The position numbers were made by a program, and so were the translations under genes. This document shows positions 43,379 through 56,415 of a stretch of 64,000 nucleotides of DNA, in pieces. A model generated the notes under the pieces. That model was not told the origin of the DNA. It made no database searches and was given only the letters and a program-made list of their open reading frames with translations. Numbering within the stretch: position 1 is the stretch's first letter; each line of letters begins with the position of its first letter. The stretch is from Theocolax elegans (taxonomy: Eukaryota > Arthropoda > Insecta > Hymenoptera > Cerocephalidae), in contig CM047428.1 of the NCBI GenBank assembly GCA_026168455.1, positions 40,042,028 through 40,106,027 on the forward strand. The letters run 5' to 3'.

Positions 43379-46300
43379 GAAAGTCTACATGCCATTCTAC
43401 ATAAATATGCAAAAAATATTGTCACTTCCTGGAGATGATGTCCAGGTGGTCAGGATGAACTCTAGGTCATCCTGGCATCATCTACAGTAAAGTCTACATG
43501 CCATTCTGCATAAATATGCATAAAATATTGTCACTTTCTGGAGATGATGTCTCGGTGGTCAGGGTGTACTCCATATCATCCGGACATCGTCTACAGGAAA
43601 CTCCACATGCCATTCTGCAAAAATATGCAAAAAATATTGTCACTTCCTGGAGATGATGTCTAGGTGGTCAGGGTGTACTCCATATCATCCGGACATCGTC
43701 TACAGGAAAGTCCACATGCCATTCTGCAAAAATATGCAAAATATATTGTCACTTCCTGGAGATGATGTCCAGGTGGTCAGGGTGTCCTCCATATCATCCG
43801 GTCATCGTCTACAGGAAAGTCCACATGCCATTCTGCAAAAATATGCAAAAAATATTGTCACTTCCTGGAGATGATGTCTAGGTGGTCAGGGTGTACTCCA
43901 TATCATCCGAACATCGTCTACAGGAAAGTCCACATGCCATTCTGCAAAAATATGCATAAAATATTGTCACTTCCTGGAGACGATGTCCAGGTGATCAGGG
44001 TGTACTCCAAATCATCCGGACATCGTCTACAGGAAAGTCCACATGCCATTCTGCAAAAATATGCAAGAAATTTTGTCACTTCCTGGAGGTGATAACTAGG
44101 TGGTCAGGATGAACTCCAGATCATCCGGACATCGTCTACAGGAAAGTCTACATGCCATTCTGCATAAATATGCAAGAAATTTTGTCACTTCCTGGAGGTG
44201 ATAACTAGGTGGTCAGGATGAACTCCAGATCATCCGGACATCGTCTACAGGAAAGTCTACATGCCATTCTGCATAAATATGCAAGAAATTTTGTCACTTC
44301 CTGGAGGTGATGTCTAGGTGGTCAGGATGAACTCCAGTTCATCCGGACATCGTCTACAGGAAAGTCCACATGCCATTCTGCAAAAATATGCAAGAAATTT
44401 TGTCACTTCCTGGAGGTGATAACTAGGTGGTCAGGATGAACTCCAGATCATCCGGACATCGTCTACAGGAAAGTCCACATGCCATTCTGCAAAAATATGC
44501 AAAAAATATTGTCACTTCCTGGAGATGATGTCTCGGTTGTCAGGGTGAACTCTAGGTCATCCTGGCATCATCTACAGTAAAGTCTACATGCCATTCTGCA
44601 TAAATATGCAAAAAATATTGTCACTTCCTGGAGATGATGTCTAGGTGGTCAGGATGAACTCCAGATCACCCGACATCGTCTACAGGAAAGTCCACATGCC
44701 ATTCTGCAAAAATATGCAAAAAATATTGTCACTTCCTGGAGATGATGTCTAGGTGGTCAGGGTGTACTCCATATCATCCGGACATCGTCTACAACAAAGT
44801 CTACATGCCATTCTGAATAAATATGCAAAAAATATTGTCACTTCCTGGAGATGATGTCGAGGTGGTCAGGGTGAACTCTAGGTCATCCTGGCATCATCTA
44901 CAGTAAAGTCTACATGCCATTCTGCATAAATATGCAAAAAATATTGTCACTTCCTGGAGATGATGTCTAGGTGGTCAGGATGAACTCCAGTTCATCCGGA
45001 CATCGTCTACAGGAAAGTCCACATGCCATTCTGCAAAAATATGCAAGAAATTTTGTCACTTCCTGGAGGTGATAACTAGGTGGTCAGGATGAACTCCATA
45101 TCATCCGGACATCGTCTACAGGAAAGTCCAAATGCCATTCTGCAAAAATATGCAAAAAATATTGTCACTTCCTGGAGATGATGACTAGGTGGTCAGGGTG
45201 CACTCCATATCATCCGGACATCGTCTACAGGATAGTCCACATGCCATTATGCAAAAATATGCAAAAAATATTGTCACTTTCTGGAGATGATGTCTCGGTG
45301 GTCAGGGTGTACTCCATATCATCCGGACATCGTCTACAGGAAACTCCACATGCCATTCTGCAAAAATATGCAAAAAATATTGTCACTTCCTGGAGATGAT
45401 GTCTAGGTGGTCAGGGTGTACTCCATATCATCCGGACATCGTCTACAGGAAAGTCCACATGCCATTCTGCAAAAATATGCAAAATATATTGTCACTTCCT
45501 GGAGATGATGTCCAGGTGGTCAGGGTGTCCTCCATATCATCCGGTCATCGTCTACAGGAAAGTCTACATGCCATTCTGCAAAAATATGCAAAAAATTTTG
45601 TCACTTCCTGGAGAGGATGTCTAGGTGGTCAGGATGAACTCCAGATCATCCGGAAATCGTCTACAGGAAAGTCTACATGCCATTCTGCATAAATATGCAA
45701 AAAATATTGTCACTTCCTGGAGATGATGTCCAGGTGGTCAGGGTAAACTCTAGGTCATCCTGGCATCATCTACAGTAAAGTCTACATGCCATTCTGCATA
45801 AATATGCAAAAAATATTGTCACTTCCTGGAGATGATGTCTAGGTGGTCAGGATGAACTCCAGTTCATCCGGACATCGTCTACAGGAAAGTCCACATGCCA
45901 TTCTGCAAAAATATGCAAGAAATTTTGTCACTTCCTGGAGGTGATAACTAGGTGGTCAGGATGAACTCCATATCATCCGGACATCGTCTACAGGAAAGTC
46001 CAAATGCCATTCTGCAAAAATATGCAAAAAATATTGTCACTTCCTGGAGATGATGACTAGGTGGTCAGGGTGCACTCCATATCATCCGGACATCGTCTAC
46101 AGGAAAGTCCACATGCCATTCTGCAAAAATATGCAAAAAATTTTGTCACTTCCTGGAGAGGATGTCTAGGTGGTCAGGGTGAACTCTAGGTCACCCTGGC
46201 ATCATCTACAGTAAAATCTACATGCCATTCTGCATAAATATGCAAAAAATTTTGTCACTTCCTGGAGATGATGTCTAGGTGGTCAGGGTGTACTCCATAT

Positions 46301-49300
46301 CATCCGGACATCGTCTACAGGATAGTCCACATGCCATTATGCAAAAATATGCAAAAAATATTGTCACTTTCTGGAGATGATGTCTAGGTGGTCAGGGTGA
46401 ATTCTAGGTCATCCTGGCATCATCTACAGTAAAGTCTACACGTTGTTCTGCATAAATATGCAAAAAATATTGACACTTCCTGGAGACGATGTCCAAGTGG
46501 TCAGGGTGTACTCCATATCATCCGGACATCGTCTACATGAAAGTCCACATGCCATTCTGCAAAAATATGCAAAAAATATTGTCACTTCCTGGAGATGATG
46601 TCTAGGTGGTCAGGGTGAACTCTAGGTCACCCTGGCATCATCTACAGTAAAGTCTACATGCCATTCTGCAAAAATATGCAAAAAATATTGTCACTTCCTG
46701 GAGATGATAACTAGGTGGTCAGGGTGTACTCCATATCATCCGGACATCGTCTACAGGAAACTCCACATGCCATTCTGCAAAAATAAGCAAAAAATATTGT
46801 CACTTCCTGGAGATGATGTCTCGGTGGTCAGGGTGTACTCCATATCATCCGGACATCGTCTACAGGATAGTCCACATGCCATTATGCAAAAATATGCAAA
46901 AAATATTGTCACTTTCTGGAGATGATGTCTAGGTGGTCAGGGTGAATTCTAGGTCATCCTGGCATCATCTACAGTAAAGTCTACACGCTGTTCTGCATAA
47001 ATATGCAAAAAATATTGACACTTCCTGGAGACGATGTCCAGGTGGTCAGGGTGTACTCCATATCATCCGGACATCGTCTACATGAAAGTCCACATGCCAT
47101 TCTGCAAAAATATGCAAAAAATATTGTCACTTCCTGGAGATGATGTCTAGGTGGTCAGGGTGAACTCTAGGTCACCATGGCATCATCTACAGTAAAGTCT
47201 ACATGCCATTCTGCAAAAATATGCAAAAAATATTGTCACTTCCTGGAGATGATAACTAGGTGGTCAGGGTGTACTCCATATCATCCGGACATCGTCTACA
47301 GGAAACTCCACATGCCATTCTGCAAAAATATGCACAAAATATTGTCACTTCCTGGAGATGATGTCTCGGTGGTCAGGGTGTACTCCATATCATCCGGACA
47401 TCGTCTACAACAAAGTCTACATGCCATTCTGAATAAATATGCAAAAAATATTGTCACTTCCTGGAGATGATGTCTCGGTTGTCAGGGTGAACTCTAGGTC
47501 ATCCTGGCATCATCTACAGTAAAGTCTACATGCCATTCTGCATAAATATGCAAAAAATATTGTCACTTCCTGGAGATGATGTCTAGGTGGTCAGGATGAA
47601 CTCCAGTTCATCCGGACATCGTCTACAGGAAAGTCCACATGCCATTCTGAATAAATATGCAAAAAATATTGTCACTTCCTGGAGATGATGTCTCGGTTGT
47701 CAGGGTGAACTCTAGGTCATCCTGGCATCATCTGCAGTAAAGTCTACATGCCATTCTGCATAAATATGCAAAAAATATTGTCACTTCCTGGAGATGATGT
47801 CTAGGTGGTCAGGATGAACTCCAGTTCATCCGGACATCGTCTACAGGAAAGTCCACATGCCATTCTGCAAAAATATGCAAAAAAAATTGTCACTTCCTGG
47901 AGATGATGTCTAGGTGGTCAGGGTGTACTCCATATCATCCGGACATCGTCTACAGGATAGTCCACATGTCATTATGCAACAATATGCAAAAAATATTGTC
48001 ACTTTCTGGAGATGATGTCTAGGTGGTCAGGGTGAATTCTAGGTCATCCTGGCATCATCTACAGTAAAGTCTACACGCTGTTCTGCATAAATATGCAAAA
48101 AATATTGACACTTCCTGGAGACGATGTCCAGGTGGTCAGGGTGTACTCCATATCATCCGGACATCGTCTACATGAAAGTCCACATGCCATTCTGCAAAAA
48201 TATGCAAAAAATATTGTCACTTCCTGGAGATGATGTCTAGGTGGTCAGGGTGAACTCTAGGTCACCCTGGCATCATCTACAGTAAAGTCTACATGCCATT
48301 CTGCAAAAATATGCAAAAAATATTGTCACTTCCTGGAGATGATAACTAGGTGGTCAGGGTGTACTCCATATCATCCGGACATCGTCTACAGGAAACTCCA
48401 CATGCCATTCTGCAAAAATATGCAAAAAATATTGTCACTTCCTGGAGATGATGTCTCGGTGGTCAGGGTGTACTCCATATCATCCGGACATCGTCTACAG
48501 GAAACTCCACATGCCATTCTGCAAAAATATGCAAAAAATATTGTCACTTTCTGGAGATGATGTCTAGGTGGTCAGGGTGAATTCTAGGTCATCCTGGCAT
48601 CATCTACAGTAAAGTCTACACGCTGTTCTGCATAAATATGCAAAAAATATTGACACTTCCTGGAGACGATGTCCAGGTGGTCAGGGTGTACTCCATATCA
48701 TCCGGACATCGTCTACATGAAAGTCCACATGCCATTCTGCAAAAATATGCAAAAAATATTGTCACTTCCTGGAGATGATGTCTAGGTGGTCAGGGTGAAC
48801 TCTAGGTCACCCTGGCATCATCTACAGTAAAGTCTACATGCCATTCTGCAAAAATATGCAAAAAATATTGTCACTTCCTGGAGATGATAACTAGGTGGTC
48901 AGGGTGTACTCCATATCATCCGGACATCGTCTACAGGAAACTCCACATGCCATTCTGCAAAAATATGCAAAAAATATTGTCACTTCCTGGAGATGATGTC
49001 TCGGTGGTCAGGGTGTACTCCATATCATCCGGACATCGTCTACAGGAAACTCCACATGCCATTCTGCAAAAATATGCAAAAAATATTGTCACTTTCTGGA
49101 GATGATGTCTAGGTGGTCAGGGTGAACTCTAGGTCACCCTGGCATCATCTACAGTAAAGTCTACATGCCATTCTGCAAAAATATGCAAAAAATATTGTCA
49201 CTTCCTGGAGATGATAACTAGGTGGTCAGGGTGTACTCCATATCATCCGGACATCGTCTACAGGATAGTCCACATGCCATTATGCAAAAATATGCAAAAA

Positions 49301-50851
49301 ATATTGTCACTTTCTGGAGATGATGTCTAGGTGGTCAGGGTGAATTCTAGGTCATCCTGGCATCATCTACAGTAAAGTCTACACGCTGTTCTGCATAAAT
49401 ATGCAAAAAATATTGACACTTCCTGGAGACGATGTCCAGGTGGTCAGGGTGTACTCCAAATCATCCGTACATCGTCTACAGGAAAGTCCACATGCCATTC
49501 TGCAAAAATATGCAAAAAATTTTGTCACTTCCTGGAGATGATAACTAGGTGGTCAGGATGAACTCCAGATCATCCGGATATCGTCTACAGGAAAGTATAC
49601 ATGCCATTCTGCATAAATATGCAAAAAATATTGACACTTCGTGGAGACGATGTCCAGGTGGTTAGGGTGTACTCCATATCATCCGGACATCGTCTACAGG
49701 AAAGTCTACATGCCATTCTGCATAAATATGCAAAAAATATTGACGCTTCCTGGAGACGAGGTCCAGGTGGTCAGGGTGTACTCTATATCATCCGGACATC
49801 GTCTACAGGAAAGTCCACATGCCATTCTGCAAAAATATGCAAAAAATATTGTCCCTTCCTGCAGATGATGTCTAGGTGGTCAGGGTGTACTCCATATGAT
49901 CCGGACATCGTCTACAGGAAAGTGCACATGCCATTCTGCAAAAATATGCAAAAAATATTGTCACTTCCTGGAGATGATGTCTAGGTGGTCAGGATGAACT
50001 CCAGATCATCCGGACATCGTCTACAGGAAGGTCCACATGCCATTCTGCAAAAATATGCAAGAAATTTTGTCACTTCCTGGAGGTGATGTCTAGGTGGTCA
50101 GGATGCACTCCAGAACATCCACACATCGTCTACAGCAAAGTCTACATGCCATTCTGCATAAATATGCAAAAAATATTGTCACTTTCTGGAGATGATGTCT
50201 AGGTGGTCAGGGTGAACTCTAGGTCATCCTGGCATCATCTACAGTAAAGTCTACATGCCATTCTGCAAAAATATGCAAAAAATCTTGTCACTTCCTGGAG
50301 ATGATGTCTAGGTGCTCAGGGTGTGCTCCATATCATCCGGACATCGTCTACAGGAAAGTCCACATGTCATTCTGCAAAAATATGCAAAAAATATTGTCAC
50401 TTCCTGGAGATGATGTCTAGGTGGTCAGGGTGAACTCTAGGTCACCCTGGCATCATCTACAGTAAAGTCTATATGCCATTCTGCATAAATATGCAAAAAA
50501 TATTGTCACTTCCTGGAGACGATGTCCAGGTGGTCAGGGTGTACTCCAAATCATCCGGACATCGTCTACAGGAAAGTCCACATGCCATTCTGCAAAAAAA
50601 TGCAAAAAATATTGTTACTTCCTGGAGATGATGTCTAGGTGGTCAGGGTGGACTCCAAATCATCCGGACATGGTCTACAGGAAAGTCCACATGCCATTCT
50701 GCAAAAATATGCAAAAAATATTGTTCCTTCCTGGAGATGATGTCTAGGTGGTCAGGGTCTACTCCATATCATCCGGACATCGTCTACAGGAAAGTCCACA
50801 TGCCATTCTGCAAAAATATGCAAAAAATATTGTCACTTCCTGGAGATGATG
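43379..50851 (+). repeat. Satellite array B: ~68 monomers of 109 bp
   Basis: Consensus runs gtctacaggaaagtccacat, gccattctgcaaaaatatgc, aaaaaatattgtcacttcct, ggagatgatgtctaggtggt, cagggtgtactccatatcat, ccggacatc, repeated head to tail. Two main monomer types alternate: 'gtactccatatcatccggacatcg' and 'gaactctaggtcatcctggcatca'; a third has 'gatgaactccagatcatcc'. Between about 46.2 and 49.1 kb the monomers form 545-bp (5-mer) higher-order units. Each monomer has an imperfect dyad: cctggagatgatgtctagg against ccggacatcgtctacagg. The 73-residue frames in it recur only because the DNA repeats. Confidence 0.95.
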
Positions 50852-51385
50852 CTCTAAAACTGTTGCGTATTTTAAATAAAATTTCTATAATAGGTGCACA
50901 TTCCGATGAATTTTTGCAGTTCCTTTCTAGTTTGAGGTTCAGGTAAATTGCATATTGCGCAAACGCGTTCAGGATCAGGCCGTACACCTTTTGTAGATAA
51001 ATGAACCCCAGAAATGCAATTTCTTGCTGACAAAAGACTGTTTTCCTTAACTTTAATTTTAGGCCTGATTCACGTATTTTTTGCCAGAATATGCGTAAGT
51101 GTTGTAGATGTTCTTCAAAATTCTTTGATTTTATTAATGCATCGTCTACATACAAAGTTAAAATTTATTATAGACTTAATTGCAAACTAATTTATTTAAT
51201 TCTCGTATGAATACGGAACCCGACGTTTTTACCCCAAATGGTATTCGACAATACTGATACACGTGTCCATCAATCATAAACGCGGTGTATTTACGAGGTT
51301 CTGGATATATTTTTATTTGATTATAGCCTTCTGTAAAATCAGTACTGGTAATATTTTTATTTCGTCATTTTCTTGCATTATTTGC
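50852..51385 (-). pseudogene. Gypsy-type reverse transcriptase fragment
   Basis: Minus strand, from the gap leftward. In decayed frames: TDFTEGYNQIKIYPEPRKYT, FMIDGHVYQYCRIPFGVKTS (RT block 4), then in an open frame MYVDDALIKSKNFEEHLQHL (YVDD catalytic site), SGLKLKLRKTVFCQQEIAFL and GFIY. This is a Ty3/Gypsy RT from a family different from the one at 33 kb. It is cut on the left by the satellite array and on the right by the assembly gap; several stops are present. Confidence 0.8.
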
Positions 51386-51485
51386 NNNNNNNNNNNNNNN
51401 NNNNNNNNNNNNNNNNNNNNNNNNNNNNNNNNNNNNNNNNNNNNNNNNNNNNNNNNNNNNNNNNNNNNNNNNNNNNNNNNNNNNN
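51386..51485. other. Assembly gap, 100 N
   Basis: Exactly 100 N, the usual placeholder for unknown length. It replaces the 3' end of LINE copy 1; by comparison with copy 2, about 240 bases of LINE plus poly(A) and an (AC)n tract are missing. Confidence 0.99.
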
Positions 51486-54400
51486 CTCTCCTCTTCTCTT
51501 CTGATGAGACCCAGCCTGTCCACTACGGACGTACAGAGGGTCACCACCGCGTTCCATCCCTCCTGGGAGTCAAGCAGGCACGCCCCGATGCCCTCAGGGG
51601 TGAGGGGACCGCTCCAAGTGATTTGAAATTGGTCCCGTTCCTCCCTGAAACGAGGACACCGTAGGAGGACGTGTTCCACGTCTTCGTCCACCCCTGGACA
51701 AGCCGGGCACTCTGCGCTGCCATAGACCCCTATACGAAATAGGTAACTACGGAAGCATCCGTGCCCGGTCAACACCTGGGTAAGCTGGAAACTGACGAAG
51801 CCGTGTTTCCTGCTCGCCCACTTCTGGATCCGCGGGATGATGCGGTAGGTCCAGCGGCCGTCCCTGGCTGAGTCCCATCTCCGCTGCCACTCCTCTACGG
51901 TCCGCAATGACCATCGGTTATGGCAGCGATTCTCTTCTACGCGTCGACCACCCTCACGGTGTCTTCAGCTCTCTCGGCTGCCAGGAGGTCGAAGGGGGCG
52001 GTCCCCGCGATCACCGAGAGCGCAATGTCAGATACGGTTCGGTACGCCCGGGCCACCCTTAGCGCAGCTATCCTGCAGGCTCTCTGACACGGAGCACCAA
52101 AGCTCTTGTGCCTGTTCAGGGCATCAGCTCAGATAGGAGCTCCGTATAAAATTACGGAGCTCACCACTGAGGCAAGGAGAGACCTTCGCGGTTGCTGGGG
52201 TCCCCCGATGTTGGGCATGATGCCCGCCAGCGCACGGGCCACCTTTGCCGCCTTTGAGCCCGCGTTCGCGAGATGGTGTTTGAACGACAGCCGCGCGTCT
52301 AGTGTGACCCCTAAATACTTCAACGTTTTCACCGACCGTATCCGTTCTTTACCTACCGTGAAGGTGGCGGTCCTCTCCTTTTTTGTGCGAGAGATGAGCA
52401 CCGCCTCCGTTTTTTTCCGCCGCCAGACTAAGTCCGTGGTCTCTCAACCAAGTGGCGACCACTTCTATAGAGACGTCTCCGAGATATTCGATCTCTTCGA
52501 CACTCTTTGCGACCACCACTAGCGCCACGTCGTCCGCGAAAGCCACCATCGAGACACCCTCCGGAAGTTGCTGCCTAAGCAGGCCGTCATAGACAACGTT
52601 CCAGAGTAGGGGCCCAATGACCGAACCCTGCGGCACGCCTCCCGTGATGTTGTGGGAGTGCACACCGTCGTCGGTGTCGTAGAGCAGAGTACGGTCAGTC
52701 AGGTAACTCGAGGTGACCTCCCTGAGATGGAGTGGCACTTGGAAGTGCTGCAGGGACAGCATGATGTCGTCCCATCTGGCAGAGTTGAAGGCATTCCGGA
52801 TGTCCAAGGTGATGATGGCACACATCCGCCTTGCACTCCGACCAGCATTGATGGCGTTTGTGGCTATACCAACAACTCTGCCTACAGCGTCCATGGTCGA
52901 TCGACCCTTTCGGAAGCCGAACTGGTTGTCGGAGAGGTCTCCGGCCCGACCGATGGCCGCTGCGAGCCTGGCGCCGATCACCCGCTCCAGAAGCTTCCCG
53001 ACTATATCCAGTAGACAGAGCGGGCGGTAAGATGATGGCTCATCCGGGGGTTTGTTGCCCTTCGGTAGGAGTACCAGCCTCTGCGTCTTCCACTGGGCCG
53101 GGAAGCAACCTTCTCTTATGCATGCGTTGAATGCGTCCAGGAACAAGCCCGGAGCACTCATCGCCGCTGTCTTGACGGCCAGGCCAGGTATTCCGTCGGG
53201 CCCTGGGGCTTTACGTACGGAAATACCTTTAGCGGCCATCCTCAGCTCGGCTTCACTAATGTCTGGCGACTCGGCTGCACCAATGGTGGCCATCAGGCCC
53301 GTCTCTGCTGCCCTTTTCCGATGTTCTGGAAACAGGTGGCGGACGACTTCGTCCAGGAAAACTGGGTCGGTGGGTGCAACAGCGCCCCCGGGGTTGATCT
53401 TATTCATAACCGTTTTATACGGTCTGCCCCAGGGGTCGTGGTCCACCTCCTCACAGAGCTCCCGCCAACACCTTCTCTTGGCAGCCTTGATGGCCACCTT
53501 GAGATCCCTCCGCTTTTGTTCGTATTCTGCGGAACGATCTTGGAACCGCGGTGTTCCCCTCGCTCTTTGGTGCAGCCTTCTGGCACGCAGGCACTCATGT
53601 CTCTTTTCTGCAATGTCCTCACTCCACCAGATTATCGGTGGGCGGCCGCGAGGGTTAAACTTCACGGCCATAGAGGCATCGCAAGCCGCTGTTAGGGCAA
53701 TCGTGAGGCCTCGTGCTTTTTCTTCGGCGGTTCCTTCCACTTTTGCCCCCTCAAGGGAGCAGAGGAACGTCTCACGATCAAACGTGGCTGGTGCCCATCT
53801 CTCTCTTGCTCCTCTTCCTGCTCCCTTTGTCCTCCCGCTGGTCAGCTGGAGCTGGTACACGAGTGCTTGGTGGTCACTACACGTGTAACGATCGCTAACT
53901 TTCCAGCCGAGTCCTCCTCCCCCCATCAATCTAGGATCGGCGAAGGTGAGGTCGACTATGGACGACTTGCCGGCTTTGGTGAAAGTCGGGGTTGTCCCTG
54001 TGTTAGCGATCTCCAGCCCCAGTAGTGCGAACGCCTCGAGAACTGCGCGACCACGCGCGTTGGTCTTTGCGCTGCCCCAGTCCGTCGCCCAAGCATTAAA
54101 GTCCCCACCGATTGCGACCGGTAGTCGTGAGGACCGAGCACTGGTGACGACTGCATCCAGAGATCTCGCAAAGTCCTCGGTGGAATCGCTGGGCGGGAAG
54201 TAGCAGCTGTACATGCGTACCCCCGCCACCTCCACCCAGGTGAAGCTGGGAAGGGGGGCGACCATCTTTCTGGAGATGTGTATATTTCCACATACCCAGA
54301 TGGCCGCCTTGCCAGTGGCGTCCCTTACCCAGTTCGACTTCTCGAGGTCCCGGAACTCCTCGCTGATGATCGCTACGTCCGCTCTCTCCTCTCTGACCAG

Positions 54401-54487
54401 CTGGGACAGCAGGTCCTGGGCCACAGCGCAGTGGTTGAGGTTTATTTGGAGCACCTTAATCATTTTTGATGTGTGCTCCTTCCTCAT
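51486..54487 (-). pseudogene. R1-clade LINE ORF2, copy 1
   Basis: Endonuclease: VLQINLNHCAVAQDLL, AIISEEFRD (Glu), AIGGDFNAWATDWGSAK (Asp, Asn) and YTCSDHQALVYQ (His). RT: APGPDGIPGLAVKTA, SYRPLCLLDIVGKLLERVI, QFGFRKGRSTMDAVG, ITLDIRNAFNSARWDDIML (Asp), GGVPQGSVIGPLLWNVVYDG and MVAFADDVALVVV (FADD). C-terminus: VLTGHGCFRSYLFRIGVYG, then C-P-A-C...HVLLRCPRF. Breaks: an extra T in a T run near 52415 shifts the frame, an in-frame TGA at 52129-52131 replaces a conserved Trp codon, and a missing base near 51960 shifts it again. The 3' end is in the gap. Confidence 0.9.
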
Positions 54488-55943
54488 GCGAGGTCTTGGC
54501 TTTGGCCTCGCAGTCCACTGCTTTGTGGCCCTCTTGGCCGCACCGATAGCATTGCGCTGACCGGTCGACTGCGCTCTTGCACTCCCTCGCGATGTGTCCC
54601 GATTCGTGGCATCGGTAGCAGCGCGAGGATACCTCTCGCAGTCGAACTCTGCAATTGACCCATCCGATCCGGAGCTTCCCGTCTTGCAGCAGTTTTTTGG
54701 CTGCTACTGCCGGAAGCTGGATGGTCGCAGCTACGGTGCCACTGTAGGATCCCCTGGTTTTAATATTATCCGGGGATACCACATTTGGTCCGATCTTTGC
54801 CGCAATCGCTGCGGCCACCTCCGTTGTTGTCGTGGACTCGTCCATGTCCCTGATGGTGATGGACACTTTGTGAGTCAGCAGCTGGACCTCTGCTGACCCA
54901 CTCAGGGTGGACGAGACCACTGTCCTCAGCTCCGCCGTTTCCGTTCCGGGTCGCCCCAGTTCGAGGAGGAGCTCTCCAGCCCTGGTGCGCCTGATACGCG
55001 TGACCCGTTCTCCTAGTGCCTTTAGCTCCGGTGCAGCCTTGACCTTCCGGAGAATGTCAGCGTAGGAAGAGCCCCCACTAGGTGTCTTGATCTTGATGGC
55101 ATCTGGGCGTGGGGGTCTTACTCCGGCCTTAGGCTCTGCCGTGCCTTTGGCCGGTTTGCTGGCACGTTTCTGCTGTTCATGCTGCTTCGGCTGGCTGTTC
55201 TTCATCTTCTTCTTCTTCTTGCCCTTCTTCACTACTGTGACCCAGTCAGGGACTTTCGACTGGTTCCCACTCGTCTTAGGAACGGATGGCGAAGCATCTG
55301 CTGGCCCATTTTTGTTAGTGGGCTGCTTCGACCCCTTCTTCCTTTTCTCCGGGGGTTGCTGTGGTGGTGAGGGCTTTTCCCTTTCCACCGGCCTCCTTTG
55401 ACGCTCTTCAGCGCGGAAGATGGGCGACGTTTGGCACGTTCCATCCCTACGCGCATCCGCCATTTTAATTTTCGGCGCTGTCGAACACACAGCACTGTTC
55501 ACCCGCGCGTATTCATTGAGAGCTCTGCTGGTTGCTCTCGCCATACTCTTCAGCTCTTTGTGGATGTTGTTCTTGTTAAGAACAAACTCCACAAGGGTGC
55601 CTATTTTCTCACGCAGACGGAGAAAAGCTCTGTCAGCGTCACTCGACATCCCAGTCGAGGGCAGGTCACACGTAGCATTAGATGCTTCAGAGACCGAGTG
55701 ACTAACCTCCGCAGCACTTACCATTTTCACGGTGTGAGTTTGGTCCCCCCCAAAATCCGTGGGACCAGCACTGACCACCGGGGCTTTCACCCGATCGGAA
55801 TCAGTGGCGGGATTTGACAGGATTGCCATGCCCGCTTGGGGTAGTGTTGTTTTCAGCTCACTATCCATACTTGGTTTAATTTCGGGGTGCCTTCCCCTAT
55901 CTGGTTTTGGTTCGCCCCGAATATTTGATTTTTTCGGTACCAT
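54456..55943 (-). CDS. R1-clade LINE ORF1 (gag-like), copy 1
   Basis: 495 residues, open. N-terminal half is disordered and Lys/Pro/Ser-rich, with a short helical segment ([19 protein letters not shown]; residues ~108-130) and a basic run ([20 protein letters not shown]; ~240-260). The C-terminal half (residues ~290-430) resembles the RRM-like region of R1 ORF1 ([30 protein letters not shown]). The end has two CCHC zinc knuckles: [16 protein letters not shown] and [16 protein letters not shown]. It would bind the element's RNA. The last 32 bases overlap the ORF2 start, as is usual in R1-clade elements, suggesting coupled translation. One Lys more than copy 2 in the basic run. Confidence 0.9.
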   Translation of the reverse strand: MVPKKSNIRGEPKPDRGRHPEIKPSMDSELKTTLPQAGMAILSNPATDSDRVKAPVVSAGPTDFGGDQTHTVKMVSAAEVSHSVSEASNATCDLPSTGMSSDADRAFLRLREKIGTLVEFVLNKNNIHKELKSMARATSRALNEYARVNSAVCSTAPKIKMADARRDGTCQTSPIFRAEERQRRPVEREKPSPPQQPPEKRKKGSKQPTNKNGPADASPSVPKTSGNQSKVPDWVTVVKKGKKKKKMKNSQPKQHEQQKRASKPAKGTAEPKAGVRPPRPDAIKIKTPSGGSSYADILRKVKAAPELKALGERVTRIRRTRAGELLLELGRPGTETAELRTVVSSTLSGSAEVQLLTHKVSITIRDMDESTTTTEVAAAIAAKIGPNVVSPDNIKTRGSYSGTVAATIQLPAVAAKKLLQDGKLRIGWVNCRVRLREVSSRCYRCHESGHIARECKSAVDRSAQCYRCGQEGHKAVDCEAKAKTSHEEGAHIKND

Positions 55944-56018
55944 CCATATCTGGAAAGCATTCCCCTATCCACCACCTGGGGAGGCGCCACGATGCGGGAC
56001 CAGCAAACCCGGCACGGG

Positions 56019-56199
56019 TGTGTGTACATGTGTGTGTGTGTGTGTGAGCGTGTGTGTGTGTGTGCGTGTGTGTGTGTGTGTGCGCGCGCGTGTTTGTGTG
56101 TGTGAGTGTGTGTGTGTGCGTGCGTGTGTGTGTGTGCGTGTGTGTGTGTGTGTGTGCGTGTGCGTGTGTGTGTGTGTGTGCATGTGTGTGTGTGTGTGT
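56019..56199 (+). repeat. (TG)n microsatellite between the two LINE copies
   Basis: Long imperfect TG tract directly abutting the 5' end of copy 1 and the poly(A) 3' end of copy 2 (T run 56199-56230). It is the target sequence of the LINE. Confidence 0.95.
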
Positions 56200-56415
56200 T
56201 TTTTTTCTTTTTTTTTTTTTTTTTTTTTTTCCGAAGAGGTGGAGAAATGCTTAATGCACCATGACTGGAGCCATGCGAGACTCCCCGTGTGTGGGACTCT
56301 CCTATCGAAGGATGTCGATAGGCATACCCACTAAAACTCCACCTCTTTTCTTACCTTTATTCCCCCGCGGAAACCGCCGCAAGGCATTAATTCGCGGGGG
56401 GAGGCAACGGCTAGG

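Larger units (their letters stand above)
51486..56018 (-). mobile_element. R1-clade LINE, copy 1 (3' end lost in the gap)
   Basis: ORF1 (54456-55943) and ORF2 (54487 downward). The 5' end sits directly on a (TG)n tract at 56019. Closely similar to copy 2 (56200-60976) with scattered substitutions and several indels. R1-clade features: short 5' UTR, ORF1 with CCHC knuckles, ORFs overlapping by 32 bases, APE endonuclease, no RNase H. Confidence 0.9.

Noticed and set aside
43653..49984. Series of ~73-residue open frames with near-identical peptides (MMSRWSGCTPYHPDIVYRK...)
   Set aside because: They simply follow the 109-bp satellite, cover two monomers each and have no start context or family similarity.
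43379..50851. Regular repeat spacing suggestive of a CRISPR array
   Set aside because: Repeats are contiguous 109-bp monomers without unique spacers, in an insect genome; it is a satellite.
53052..53888. 278-residue plus-strand frame, with its twin at 58013-58849
   Set aside because: Antisense shadow of the GC-rich LINE ORF2; no domain.
55965..56254. His-Thr and Cys-Val repeat frames
   Set aside because: Translations of the (TG)n tract.
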